64,000 nt of DNA from Duganella sp. OV510 (GCF_900100205.1 NZ_FNEQ01000010.1:186001-250000); one strand, 5' to 3'; positions 41,916 through 51,385 are shown, counted from the first letter of the stretch. The notes: generated by a model not told the origin, from the letters alone. Program-made: numbers and translations.

Positions 41916-44102
41916 ATGCTTCGATTTCTGCCACGCCAGCCTGCTTGGCTGTTGACCATCGCATTTTGTCTCCTGACCGCCTGTGGCGGCGGGTCAGGCA
42001 GCACCACGCCAACGCCGCCGCCTGCGCCACAGCCGCTGCAGGTTCAGATCACGGCAGCCAGCCAAAATGAACTGTCGGCGCCGGTCCAGTTTGCGCCGAC
42101 CGTGAGCAACGGCGCCGGCCAGTCCCTTCAATACGCATGGAATTTCGGCGACGGCCAGACCAGCACCAGCGAGCGCCCCGAACACCGCTATACAGCAGGC
42201 GGTAACTATCAAGTCACCCTGACGGTGAGCAACACCACAGGCAGCGCCAGCAGCACATTGCCCATTCAGGTCGGCTATTTCGCCGGCGTGGCGGGACAGG
42301 ACTGCACCGGCGCAAAACCCGGACAAGGCTGGTGCCGCCAAAGCCCGCAGCCCACCGCCAAGGATTTCATCTCGATCAAGATGACCACTAACAAGGTGAT
42401 CTGGGCGCTTGCGAACCAGAACACCGTTGTGCGCAGCACCGATGGCGGCGCCTCCTGGTTCAGCAAGCGCGTGCCCACCAGCGCGAAGTTGAGTGCCATT
42501 ACGGCGATTGACGCGAATACCGCCTGGGTAGTGGGCAGCAACGGCTTCGAGAGCCACACCAAAGACGGCGGCACGACCTGGGTACGCGGCAACATGCCGG
42601 CCAACACGCCGGACTTAATGGCGATCGGCGCCATCCGTGATGGCTCCACCTTGTGGGCCACAGGCTCGAGCAGCGCCGTCCTGAAGAGCACCGACGGCGG
42701 CGCCAGCTGGACCGGACAATCGCTGGACACCGACGCCAACTGCACGCTGTGGTCGGTTTCCGCAGTTGATGCAGGCAATGCCTGGCTCGCCGGCCCCGAC
42801 TGCATAGCGCGCACCACGAACGGCGGCGCGCACTGGACACGCTCGGACGGCTTCAACGTGCGCTCGATCAGCGCGGTGGACGCCAACACAGCCTGGGTCG
42901 CCAAGCTGGCGTCGATTGAAAAGACTACCGACGGCGGCAAGACATGGGTGAGCCAGGTCAGCCGCACGCTGAACGGCACCGGTATCGGCGCGCAATACAC
43001 CTCCATTGCGGCGGTCGACCTGAACACCGTCTTTGCGGCCGACTTTTCCGGCTTCATCATCAAGACCACCGACGGCGGCAACAGCTGGAAAGACCAATCG
43101 CCGCCGGAAGCCTTCACCTGCTGCCAGAACCCGCACTTCAGCGTCCTTTCCGCATTTGATGCCAGCAGCGCCGTGGTGGGCGGACGCGAAGGCGTCATCT
43201 ACGCCAGCACCGACGGCCAGTCCTGGGCCAGCAAAAACAGAAGCATCTTCAGTCCGGCCAACACCGATATCCGATCCATCGCCGTGTTCGACGCCAACCA
43301 CGCCGTGGTGCCGATTGGCGGCTATGGCATGGTCCATTACACCGAAAATGGCGGCGTCGACTGGCAACGTCAGGCAAGTCCGCGCGCCCTCGACTGCGCC
43401 CACGCCATTACCCGGCTGAACGCCACCACGGCGCTGGGTCTGGGTTGCGGCACCCTGCTGAAAAGTACCGACCAAGGCAAGAACTGGCAATCGACCTTCA
43501 TCGGCAGCGGGCAATTGAACGCGCTCTCGGTGGTCAATGAAAACACCTACTGGGCGGCCGGAGAATATGGCACGATCACGCGCACCAGCGACGGCGGTGC
43601 CACCTGGACTGCGGCGGCCGGCACGCTGCCGCGCATTACCTTCCGCGACATCTATGCAGTGGATGAACAAAACGTCTGGGCAGTGGGTGACTACGAGACG
43701 CTGGTCCACACCACCGACGGCGGCAAGACCTGGGCCATCAAAACGGCCAATACCATTCTGAACGGCTACTCCGCGGTCATCGCTCTGAACGCCAATACGG
43801 CCTGGGTAACCCACTCGTCGCAATCGCTGATGGTCACCAATGACGCCGGCGCCACCTGGAGCAAGGTGAACACAGGCGTCGACGATCTGCTGCTGACGCT
43901 CGCCACGCTGGATGGCAAAGTGCTGTGGGCTGCGGGCGTCAACGGCAGGATCGTCCGCAGCGAAGACAGCGGCAAAACCTGGAGCGTTCAGGATTCCGGC
44001 ACCAACGACTATCTGTTCGCCATCCGTCTGATTGACAATAACACGGCATGGGTGACCGGCGCCAACGGCACCATCCTCAAGACGGCAACGGCGGGCAAGT
44101 AA
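41916..44102 (+). CDS. PKD-domain lipoprotein with YCF48-type beta-propeller repeats
   Basis: 728 aa. Lipoprotein signal with lipobox LTAC (residues 21-24) and a GGGSGS/Pro-rich spacer, a PKD domain (AWNFGDGQTSTSERPEHRYT) at about residues 65-105, then 13 copies of a blade motif of the form (S/T)xDGGxxW. This is the BNR/YCF48-like seven-bladed propeller arrangement, enough for two propellers. Likely exported and anchored by lipid. ATG at 41916 follows a TTG two codons upstream. It may bind polysaccharide or assist assembly of a surface structure, but no substrate is evident. Confidence 0.8.
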   Translation: MLRFLPRQPAWLLTIAFCLLTACGGGSGSTTPTPPPAPQPLQVQITAASQNELSAPVQFAPTVSNGAGQSLQYAWNFGDGQTSTSERPEHRYTAGGNYQVTLTVSNTTGSASSTLPIQVGYFAGVAGQDCTGAKPGQGWCRQSPQPTAKDFISIKMTTNKVIWALANQNTVVRSTDGGASWFSKRVPTSAKLSAITAIDANTAWVVGSNGFESHTKDGGTTWVRGNMPANTPDLMAIGAIRDGSTLWATGSSSAVLKSTDGGASWTGQSLDTDANCTLWSVSAVDAGNAWLAGPDCIARTTNGGAHWTRSDGFNVRSISAVDANTAWVAKLASIEKTTDGGKTWVSQVSRTLNGTGIGAQYTSIAAVDLNTVFAADFSGFIIKTTDGGNSWKDQSPPEAFTCCQNPHFSVLSAFDASSAVVGGREGVIYASTDGQSWASKNRSIFSPANTDIRSIAVFDANHAVVPIGGYGMVHYTENGGVDWQRQASPRALDCAHAITRLNATTALGLGCGTLLKSTDQGKNWQSTFIGSGQLNALSVVNENTYWAAGEYGTITRTSDGGATWTAAAGTLPRITFRDIYAVDEQNVWAVGDYETLVHTTDGGKTWAIKTANTILNGYSAVIALNANTAWVTHSSQSLMVTNDAGATWSKVNTGVDDLLLTLATLDGKVLWAAGVNGRIVRSEDSGKTWSVQDSGTNDYLFAIRLIDNNTAWVTGANGTILKTATAGK

Positions 44103-44118
44103 GCCGCCGTCTAGCGGC

Positions 44119-46143
44119 TTACCACATGATGACGCGCTGCTCCGGCGGCAGGTACATCGGGTCGCCCGGCTTGATGTCGAAGGCTTCGTAGAAGCCAGGC
44201 TGATTCATCACCGTGCCTTTCGCGCGGAACTCGCCCGGCGAATGCGGATCGCTCTTGATCTGCGCGATCGCCGCTTCCGGGCGCAGTTTCGCGCGCCATT
44301 TCTGCGCGAAGCCGATGTACAGGCGCTGCTCTCCGGTCAGGCCATCGATCACCGGCGACGGCTTGCCGCCCAGCGAACGCTGGTAGGCGTTGTAGGTGAT
44401 CGACAGGCCGGAGTTGTCGCCGATGTTTTCGCCCAGCGTCAATTCGCCATTGATGTGATAGCCCGGCACCGGGCTATAGGCGCCGTACTGTTTGACCAGG
44501 CCGGCGGCGCGCGCCTTGAAGGCGGTGCGGTCTTCGGCTGTCCACCAGTTGCGCAGACGGCCGTGCGCATCGTACTGGCTGCCCGAATCGTCGAAGGCGT
44601 GGCTGATCTCATGGCCGAAGGTGATGCCCAGCAGACCGTAGTTGACCGCGTCTTCCGCTTTCACGTTGAAGAACGGCGGCTGCAGGATCGCGGCTGGAAT
44701 GGTGATCGCATTCAGCAGCGGGCTATAGCTGGCGTTGACGGTTTGCGGCGTCATCGACCACTCGTCGCGGTCGACCGGCTTGCCCAGCTTGTCCAGGTTG
44801 TTCTGACGGCTCCACGCACGCGCTGCCTTGACGTTGACGATCAGGTCATGCGGGCTGGTTTTCATCGCGCTGTAGTCGCGCCATTTTTCCGGATAGGCGA
44901 TCTTCGGTTTCAGCGCCGCCAGCTTGGCTTGCGCTTCCTTCCTGGTTTCCGCTCCCATCCAGTCCAGCTTGTCGATGCCGTCCTTGAACGAGGCGACGAA
45001 GTTGTTGAACATGGCCATCACGCGCGGCTTGGTTTCCGGCGGCAGGTAGGTCTGCACATACAGCTTGCCGACCGCGTCGCTCAGCGAGGCGTCGGTGAAG
45101 CGCAGCGCCAGTTGCCACTGCGGTTCGCTTTGCGGCACACCGCGCAGCACTGTGCCTTCAAAGGCAAAGCGCTCTTTCACGCTGGCGCTGTCCAGGAACG
45201 ACGCGTAGCTTTCGATGATGCGCCAGTTGAAGTAGCTCTTCCACGCATCCAGCGGCACATCGGCCAGGTTCTGCGACAGGCCGCTCAGGAAGCTCGGCTG
45301 GCGCACCACGGCCGACGCGGCTTTGGGCGCGAAGCCGGCGGCAGCAAAGTAAGCGTTCCAGTCGAATGCCGGTGCCAGCTCGCTGAACCTGGCAAATTCA
45401 ACGCGGTTGTACGACTTGACCGGATCGCGCATCTGCACGCGGGTCCATTGGGCGGCGGCCAGGCGGGTTTCGATGTCCAGCACTTGCGCGGCGTGGGTGG
45501 CGCTGTCCTTGTCGCCGCTCATCGCCAGCATGGTGGCGATGTGCTGCTGGTACTTGGCGCGCACGCCTTTCAGCTTGACGTCATCGTCCTTCAGATAATA
45601 ATCGCGGTCAGGCAAACCCAGACCGGACTGGTTGATGCTGACGGTGTACTGTTCCGGGTCCTGCGCATCCGGCGACACGCCGGCCGAGAACGGCGTCTGC
45701 ACGCCGTTGCGTTGCAGGTAGGCGAACAGCGCTGGCAGCTCCTGCTTGTCCTTCAGCGACGCGACGCGGGCCAGGTCGGCGCGTAGCGGCTTGAAACCGG
45801 CGGCATTGCGTGCCTTCTCGTTCAGGAAGCTGGTGTAGAGGTCGGCGATCTTGTGCGTTTCGCTGCCTGCCTTGCCAGGATGCTTGACGGCGGACTCCAT
45901 CACGGAGCGCAACTGGCCCTGGGCGATTTCACGCAATTCGATATATGTGCCCCAGGTCGACTTGTCGGCCGGGATCTCGGTGTTGCGCACCCAGATGCCA
46001 TTTACATAGCCATAGAAATCGTCCTGCGGACGCACCGCGGTATCCAGGGTTTTCAGATCGATACCGGACAGCTGCTGCGCATGCGACGGGGCGGAGAAGA
46101 CCAGCAAGGCGCAGCAGGCGGCGCTGATGAGCGAACGTTTCAC
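44119..46143 (-). CDS. M13-family zinc metallopeptidase (PepO-like)
   Basis: 674 aa. Signal peptide (MKRSLISAACCALLVFSAPSHA), M13 N-terminal domain starting LDTAVRPQDDFYGYVNG, and the catalytic region with zinc-binding HEISH in ITFGHEISHAFDD, the third ligand in ENIGDNSG and the C-terminal PEFRAKGTVMNQPGFYEAF-type sequence. A secreted or periplasmic neprilysin-like oligopeptidase. The start is GTG, with GGGAG about six bases upstream. Convergent with the lipoprotein gene, sixteen bases away. Confidence 0.92.
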   Translation of the reverse strand: MKRSLISAACCALLVFSAPSHAQQLSGIDLKTLDTAVRPQDDFYGYVNGIWVRNTEIPADKSTWGTYIELREIAQGQLRSVMESAVKHPGKAGSETHKIADLYTSFLNEKARNAAGFKPLRADLARVASLKDKQELPALFAYLQRNGVQTPFSAGVSPDAQDPEQYTVSINQSGLGLPDRDYYLKDDDVKLKGVRAKYQQHIATMLAMSGDKDSATHAAQVLDIETRLAAAQWTRVQMRDPVKSYNRVEFARFSELAPAFDWNAYFAAAGFAPKAASAVVRQPSFLSGLSQNLADVPLDAWKSYFNWRIIESYASFLDSASVKERFAFEGTVLRGVPQSEPQWQLALRFTDASLSDAVGKLYVQTYLPPETKPRVMAMFNNFVASFKDGIDKLDWMGAETRKEAQAKLAALKPKIAYPEKWRDYSAMKTSPHDLIVNVKAARAWSRQNNLDKLGKPVDRDEWSMTPQTVNASYSPLLNAITIPAAILQPPFFNVKAEDAVNYGLLGITFGHEISHAFDDSGSQYDAHGRLRNWWTAEDRTAFKARAAGLVKQYGAYSPVPGYHINGELTLGENIGDNSGLSITYNAYQRSLGGKPSPVIDGLTGEQRLYIGFAQKWRAKLRPEAAIAQIKSDPHSPGEFRAKGTVMNQPGFYEAFDIKPGDPMYLPPEQRVIMW

Positions 46144-46221
46144 AGGAACTCCCTTATAGGAAAAACAATTACTTATTAAAAATCAGCATGTTACATGACT
46201 AAATCTGCACACCACAACTTT

Positions 46222-46255
46222 ATATTGTATAAAATATCCAAAGATAACGTATGAT
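46222..46255 (+). promoter_or_regulatory. Promoter and candidate GntR operator before the DHDPS-family gene
   Basis: A 16-bp imperfect palindrome, ATATTGTATAAAATAT (46222-46237), has 5-bp arms around GTATAA and overlaps a possible -35 (TTGTAT); a -10-like TATGAT follows at 46250-46255 with a 19-bp spacer. FadR-type GntR proteins often bind such AT-rich palindromes, and one is encoded just downstream. Confidence 0.4.
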
Positions 46256-46298
46256 CGCCGTGCCTCCTCTCCACCCATCCACCGATTAAGGACACACC

Positions 46299-47243
46299 AT
46301 GAGCGACAATATTTTCACCGGCACCATCCCGGCCCTGATGACGCCTTGCAAGGCAGACCGCACCCCTGACTTCGATGCGCTGGTCAAAAAAGGCCGTGAG
46401 CTGATCGATGCCGGCATGAGCGCCGTGGTGTATTGCGGTTCGATGGGCGACTGGCCGCTGCTGACCGAAGCGCAGCGCCAGGAAGGCGTGGCGCGCCTGG
46501 TGGCGGCCGGCGTGCCGGTGATCGTCGGCACCGGCGCGGTGAACTCAAAAGAAGCCGTGTCGCACGCGGCGCACGCCGCCAAGGTTGGCGCGCACGGCCT
46601 GATGGTGATTCCACGCGTACTGTCGCGCGGCTCGTCGCCTGCGGCGCAAAAAGCGCACTTCTCGGCTATCCTGGCAGCGGCGCCCAAGCTGCCGGCAGTG
46701 ATCTACAACAGCCCATATTACGGTTTCGCCACCCGCGCCGACCTGTTCTTCGAGCTGCGCGCCAAGCATGCCAACCTGATCGGCTTCAAGGAATTCGGCG
46801 GTGCCGCCGACCTGCGCTATGCGGCGGAGCACATCACCAGCCAGGACGACAATGTCACGTTGATGGTGGGCGTGGATACCCAGGTGTTCCACGGCTTCGT
46901 CAACTGCGGCGCGACCGGTGCCATCACCGGCATCGGCAATGCGCTGCCGCGCGAGGTGCTGCAACTGGTGTCGCTGTCGCGCAAAGCCGCCGCCGGCGAT
47001 GCGGTGGCGCGTCGTCAGGCACGCGAGCTGGAAGCCGCGCTGCTGGTGCTGTCGTCGTTCGACGAAGGCACCGACCTGGTGCTGTTCTACAAATACCTGA
47101 TGGTGCTGAACGGCGATACCGAATACACGCTGCACTTCTACGAAACCGATGAGCTGAGCGCCAGCCAGCGCCGCTATGCCGAAACCCAGTACGCGCTGTT
47201 CCGCACCTGGTACGCGAACTGGTCGAAAGACGTGGCTGCGTGA
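46299..47243 (+). CDS. Dihydrodipicolinate synthase/N-acetylneuraminate lyase-family enzyme
   Basis: 314 aa TIM-barrel aldolase. The Schiff-base Lys is in LIGFKEFGG and the partner Tyr in VIYNSPYYGF; the substrate-binding segment (CGSMGDWPLLTEAQR) replaces the usual GTTGE with GSMGDW, so the carboxylate-binding pocket differs from DapA. That argues for a catabolic keto-acid substrate rather than lysine synthesis. It overlaps a GntR gene by four bases (GTGA), typical of inducible catabolic units. Exact substrate unknown. Confidence 0.8.
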   Translation: MSDNIFTGTIPALMTPCKADRTPDFDALVKKGRELIDAGMSAVVYCGSMGDWPLLTEAQRQEGVARLVAAGVPVIVGTGAVNSKEAVSHAAHAAKVGAHGLMVIPRVLSRGSSPAAQKAHFSAILAAAPKLPAVIYNSPYYGFATRADLFFELRAKHANLIGFKEFGGAADLRYAAEHITSQDDNVTLMVGVDTQVFHGFVNCGATGAITGIGNALPREVLQLVSLSRKAAAGDAVARRQARELEAALLVLSSFDEGTDLVLFYKYLMVLNGDTEYTLHFYETDELSASQRRYAETQYALFRTWYANWSKDVAA

Positions 47244-47908
47244 AAGGCTTTGCAGTCACCACCGTTGCGGAGCAGGCGGCAGACGCCCTGCGCCGCAAGA
47301 TCATGTCGGGCGAACTGCTGGAAGGCGTTTCGCTGCGACAGGATGCGCTCGCCGCCGAATTCGGCATCAGCCGGATACCGGTGCGCGAGGCGCTGGTGCA
47401 GCTGGAAGGCGAGGGATTGGTGAAAATCATCCCGCACAAGGGCGCGGTGGTGTCCGGGCTGTCGATCGATGAGATCAGCGAGCTGTTCATGCTGCGCAGC
47501 CTGCTGGAGCCGCTGCTTCTGAAAAAGTCCGCGCCCCGGCTGACGGCGGAAGACTACGCCGAGCTGGACGCCATTCTGGCCGAATACAAGGTCGAGCTGC
47601 ATGCCCAGCATACGACCCGCTGGGGCGAGTTCAACACCCGCCTGCACGACGTGCTGCTGTCGCGCGCGGAACAGCCGCGCACCGCCGCCATCGTCGCCAC
47701 GCTGCTGCAACAAACCGACCGCTACACGCGCATGCAATTATCGCTGAGCGCCGACAGCATCCGGCAGGCGCAACAGGAACACGAAGAACTGGTAAACCTG
47801 TGCCGCACCGGCGACGTGCGCGCCGCCGCAGCACTGCTGAAACGCCACATCGAACACGCCTGCAAGGACCTGGAACGTTTCATCCTGTCGCAGCGCCGTC
47901 CGGCTTAA
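47240..47908 (+). CDS. GntR/FadR-family transcriptional regulator
   Basis: 222 aa. N-terminal GntR winged helix (AADALRRKIMSGELLEGVSL, recognition region AAEFGISRIPVREALVQLEG) and a C-terminal FCD-type helical ligand domain with the metal-site-like HDVLLSRAE and LKRHIEHA. GTG start overlapping the preceding stop. It probably controls the upstream aldolase gene through the palindrome at 46222. It ends in a 4-bp overlap with the convergent membrane-protein gene. Confidence 0.9.
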   Translation: MKGFAVTTVAEQAADALRRKIMSGELLEGVSLRQDALAAEFGISRIPVREALVQLEGEGLVKIIPHKGAVVSGLSIDEISELFMLRSLLEPLLLKKSAPRLTAEDYAELDAILAEYKVELHAQHTTRWGEFNTRLHDVLLSRAEQPRTAAIVATLLQQTDRYTRMQLSLSADSIRQAQQEHEELVNLCRTGDVRAAAALLKRHIEHACKDLERFILSQRRPA

Positions 47909-49848
47909 TCGCGGAACGTAACGCCGCGCACGAACAGACCCAATACCCGGCTGTCAGGCCCAAGGCCGAGCGCGACCGGCGAGACGGCGTCCGGCATGTC
48001 GAGCCGGATCTCGACCTCATCGTCGCCGGTATCGCGCAGTGGCAGCGTGACGATCTGATGCTGGCTGCCGGCGTACACCGCCTGTTGCGGCGGCAGGCCA
48101 TCCGCACTCAGCGTCACGCGCTGGCGCGACAGGTCGGCGCGGAAAGCCAGCGCCTTCAGCTCCAGATGGCGCGGCGCCTTGCCATGGACCTTGAGGCGCG
48201 GACAACGGATCTGCGCTTCGCGCACATAGGTCCAGGCGCCCCCCTGCTCCTGGCCACTGAAGCCGGTCAGCACACAGCTGAGGAATTTATTGGCGTCGGT
48301 GAAGTCGATATACGGACTGGACGCGCCATAACGGCGCAGGCAGGCGCCGTCCAGCGCCACCAGCCCGTTGTGCCCCGCACCCACCCTGCAGGCCGGCACC
48401 ACGTCGTAGCGACCATTCTCCGCCGTGATCAGGCGGGCGACGGTCGACCAGTTCTCGATACGATGCTCGAACAGCAGGCTGGCCGCGTTGGAATTTTCCA
48501 TCCGCGACGCGTGCAGGCCCGCGATCGAATACATGTATTCGATCACACCGGGCAGATCGCCCACCCCCATCATGTAATCGTCCTTGTGCGGCCCGGCGGG
48601 TCCAAGCCGCTCCTTCAAGGCCAGCACCGACTGCTCCACCGCCACCAGCGCGCTGGTCTGGAAACGCGCCGGCTGCCATGCCACCGCCAGACAGGCGACC
48701 GTCGTCAGCAACGCCGGCAGCAGGCAGTACTGCAACCTTGCCGGCCAGTCACGGCCGGGGTCCGCCTGGCGCCGGCGAAACAGCAACAAACCCGGCAACA
48801 CAGCCAGCTCCAGCAGCGCCACCGTATTCAGTGCATACGCATATTTGCGCAATGCGTATTCCGAGGCGAAGCCCAGCTTGAGCGACACGCATTGCAGCAG
48901 CGCCAGGCCGCACACCGCCAGGCTATACAGCGCAACGAATTTCAGCGGCAGCCAGGCGTGGTCATCGCGCCGGCGCTGCCAGGCGGCCAGCATGCCCACC
49001 GCCGCCGCCGCCAGTAGCACGCAGAGCCATGGCATGACAGCGGCATTGAAATAAGCCAGCTCGATCCAGCCATTGTTACGGCTGATGTCGCGCATGGTGG
49101 CGAAACCGGGGTGACTGATCAGCGCGCCCAAGGCGCATAGCAGCAGGCCAGCGCCGGCCGCGCCGTGCGCCAGCAGGCCGGGTTGCCGCGCGCGCCACAG
49201 CACCAGACTATCCGTCACGACCATCCAACCCATCAACATCAACAAGATCAGGGCCGGCAGCAAATGCACACCGGCCAGCACATAGACCGCCGGTATCAGC
49301 ACGGCATAGCGCAACCAGGGGGCGACACCCTGGCGCTCCAGATACATACTGGCCAGCACCATGGCAACGGCCAGCGCTTGCCCCACGATCTGCGGATAGA
49401 AGAAACTCTTGATCAACTCATCGCCGTGCAGCGGCAATCCCCAGCGATAGTGGTTGAGCGCCAGCAGCGCGATGATCACGACCGCCGCCACGGCGGCGAT
49501 GCGTCGCGGCAGCGTGGCGACCAGCCACATCAGCCCGCCCCACAGCCCCACCTGCGCCAGCACCGCCAGCACCTGCATGCCCATCAGGGGCGAGCCGAAC
49601 CAGGTTCCCGCCAGCGCCGCCATCTGGTGGCTCAGGCGCGGATAGGTATTCATTTCGCCCAGACTGGGATCGGCAGGGAAAGGGCCATTCTGGAATTCCG
49701 TCAGGCGCACCACCAGCGCATAGTGGTGCGCCATGTCGACAGACTCGCTCCGGATACCGTCAACGAAGATGCCGGTCAGGATAGCCAGCACCAGCAACAG
49801 CAGTCCGGCGCGGAGCAGACGTAACAAAAGAGGAGAGGATGGAGCCAT
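47905..49848 (-). CDS. Large multi-helix membrane protein, glycosyltransferase-like architecture
   Basis: 647 aa. About ten hydrophobic helices in residues 1-420 (LLLLRLLRAGLLLLVLAILTG...), with a loop after TM1 holding acidic residues (SVDMAHHYALVVRLTEFQ) as in GT-C transferases such as PMT/ArnT-like proteins, and a C-terminal 230-residue extracytoplasmic domain with Cys (VPACRVGAG, GACLRRYG, FLSCVLTG, IRCPRLKV). Substrate unknown. A minus-strand TATAAT seven bases before the ATG could make its mRNA leaderless; there is no Shine-Dalgarno site. Confidence 0.6.
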   Translation of the reverse strand: MAPSSPLLLRLLRAGLLLLVLAILTGIFVDGIRSESVDMAHHYALVVRLTEFQNGPFPADPSLGEMNTYPRLSHQMAALAGTWFGSPLMGMQVLAVLAQVGLWGGLMWLVATLPRRIAAVAAVVIIALLALNHYRWGLPLHGDELIKSFFYPQIVGQALAVAMVLASMYLERQGVAPWLRYAVLIPAVYVLAGVHLLPALILLMLMGWMVVTDSLVLWRARQPGLLAHGAAGAGLLLCALGALISHPGFATMRDISRNNGWIELAYFNAAVMPWLCVLLAAAAVGMLAAWQRRRDDHAWLPLKFVALYSLAVCGLALLQCVSLKLGFASEYALRKYAYALNTVALLELAVLPGLLLFRRRQADPGRDWPARLQYCLLPALLTTVACLAVAWQPARFQTSALVAVEQSVLALKERLGPAGPHKDDYMMGVGDLPGVIEYMYSIAGLHASRMENSNAASLLFEHRIENWSTVARLITAENGRYDVVPACRVGAGHNGLVALDGACLRRYGASSPYIDFTDANKFLSCVLTGFSGQEQGGAWTYVREAQIRCPRLKVHGKAPRHLELKALAFRADLSRQRVTLSADGLPPQQAVYAGSQHQIVTLPLRDTGDDEVEIRLDMPDAVSPVALGLGPDSRVLGLFVRGVTFRD

Positions 49849-49862
49849 GCAGCGCATTATAA

Positions 49863-50553
49863 CAAAGACAATCTTGCGTTCACGCCGCGAAAACGGAACC
49901 CGACACGGCAACCCCGGTCGTCAAGATCACCGGCACCACGCCGACGCCCACCGGCGAAAGCCCGCGCGTGTTCGCCGCCAAGCAGAGCGCCTTGCGCGGC
50001 ACGCTGGCATTCAACTGCGGCATGGACAGCGCGTACTTCTCGGAATACGACGAGGCCGACATGATGCTGCAGCAGATGGAAACCGACAAGATCGGTTATC
50101 CGGAAGCGGCGGTGCTGCCGGCCAAGCTGAGTCTCAATGGCCTCGGCATGCCGCGCAACACCAGGGAGGCGCTGGACTGGCTCGACAAGGCCACGCTGGT
50201 GCGCTACGACACCGGGCGCGATACGCTGCATTTCAATCCGAAAAATCCGGACGCGGTGAATGGCCGGATCGAAGCCGCCATGCTGCTGGCCGAGCTGAAG
50301 CGGGGCGGCGCCGACGGCGTCCAGAAAGATCCGTCAGCTGCGCGCAAGTGGTACGTTGACGCCGCCGAATGGGGCTATGTGCCGGCGCTCATACGCTGGG
50401 GCTGGCGAGCCAGGAAGGCAGCTTCGGCCCCAAGGATATCAGGCAGGCGCTGGCCTACTTCACGGAGGCGGCGCAAGCCGGCTATGCGCCGGCGCACTGT
50501 ACTTCTGCGAAGGCGGCTTGATTATCGCTGCTCTGCGCTACCTGCCACACTAA
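49863..50553 (+). pseudogene. Frameshifted Sel1-repeat protein pseudogene
   Basis: Frame 0 (from a stop at 49860-49862) encodes a mature-like start (KTEPDTATPVVKITGTTPTP), then Sel1-type segments (MPRNTREALDWLDKATLVRY; KDPSAARKWYVDAAEWGYVP). At about 50396 the Sel1 pattern moves to another frame (LGLASQEGSFGPKDIRQALA, YFTEAAQAGYAPA), and near 50495 to a third, ending at 50553. A single missing base in each place would restore continuity. There is no ATG or signal peptide left at the front. Decay is clear; original function is unknown. Confidence 0.7.
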
Positions 50554-50555
50554 AC

Positions 50556-51329
50556 TCAAGCGAACTGGGTGAAGTCCGGTTTGCGTTTCTGGAAGAAGGC
50601 CATGAAGGCTTCCTTGGCTTCCGGCGCGGTCAGCATGTTGCCGAAGTGGATGTTTTCAGCGGCAATGGCTGCACTGGTTGGCGCTTTGCGGGCGGCTTTC
50701 ATCAGTTCTTTCGTGACGCGGATCGAGCTGGCTGGCAAGGCGACCAGTTTGGCGGCCTGGCCTTCGGCGAAGACGCGCAGTTCGTCGACTGGCAACACTT
50801 TCGAGATCAGGCCCATCTCCAGTGCTTCCTGTGCGCCGAAGGCTTCGCCCAGCATCAGCTTCTCGGCCGCGCGTGGGTAGCCGGCGATCTGCGTCAGCAG
50901 CAGGCTGGAGGCGAACTCGGGGCACAGGCCCAGCTGCACGAATGGCATCGAGAACTTGGCGTTGTCGGCGGCGTAGACCAGGTCGCAGTGCATCAGCAGC
51001 GTGGTGCCGATGCCGACCGCGTTGCCGGCCACCGCAGCCACCACCGGCTTGGTGGCGCCGCTCAGCGCCATCATGAATTTGTAGACGGAACGGTCTTCAA
51101 TCGCGCCGCCAGCCGGGGCGGTTTTCATGAAGTCTTCCAGGTCGTTGCCGGCGGTGAAAATCTCTGGCTTGCCAACCAGCAGGATGGCGCGCACGGCGGT
51201 GTCGGTTTCGGCGGCGGTCAGCGCATCGGCCATGGTTTGATACATGGCGGCGGTGATCGCGTTCTTGCGTTCAGGACGGTTGAATTCCAGCGTCAGGATG
51301 CCGTTTTCAATGCTGCTTAAAATTTCCAT
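50556..51329 (-). CDS. Enoyl-CoA hydratase/isomerase family protein
   Basis: 257 aa from the ATG at 51329, which has GGAG six bases upstream; a TTG four codons earlier overlaps that site. Crotonase fold with NRPERKNAIT, the oxyanion-hole segments FTAGNDLEDF and AVAGNAVGIGTTLLMHCDLV, and LGLCPEFASSLLL. It hydrates enoyl-CoA or isomerises double bonds. Last gene of the beta-oxidation set; a second crotonase unit is in the upstream fused enzyme, so this one may handle unsaturated or branched acids. Confidence 0.88.
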   Translation of the reverse strand: MEILSSIENGILTLEFNRPERKNAITAAMYQTMADALTAAETDTAVRAILLVGKPEIFTAGNDLEDFMKTAPAGGAIEDRSVYKFMMALSGATKPVVAAVAGNAVGIGTTLLMHCDLVYAADNAKFSMPFVQLGLCPEFASSLLLTQIAGYPRAAEKLMLGEAFGAQEALEMGLISKVLPVDELRVFAEGQAAKLVALPASSIRVTKELMKAARKAPTSAAIAAENIHFGNMLTAPEAKEAFMAFFQKRKPDFTQFA

Positions 51330-51345
51330 GTGTGTCTCCAAATGA

Positions 51346-51367
51346 CAAGGGCGCCGCAGCGCCCTTG
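51346..51367. repeat. 9-bp hairpin with UNCG-type loop between thiolase and hydratase genes
   Basis: CAAGGGCGC (51346-51354), a CGCA loop and GCGCCCTTG (51359-51367) are perfectly complementary. On the minus strand, the sense of both genes, the loop reads TGCG closed by C-G, a UNCG-class tetraloop. No T-tract follows, so it is more likely an mRNA-stabilising or attenuating stem than a full terminator. Confidence 0.55.
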
Positions 51368-51385
51368 ATTATCGCGGTGTCGTGA

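Noticed and set aside
42400..44000. Regular short repeats that could suggest a CRISPR-like or tandem-repeat array
   Set aside because: They are coding repeats of a DGGxxW protein motif, diverged at DNA level, with no uniform spacers.
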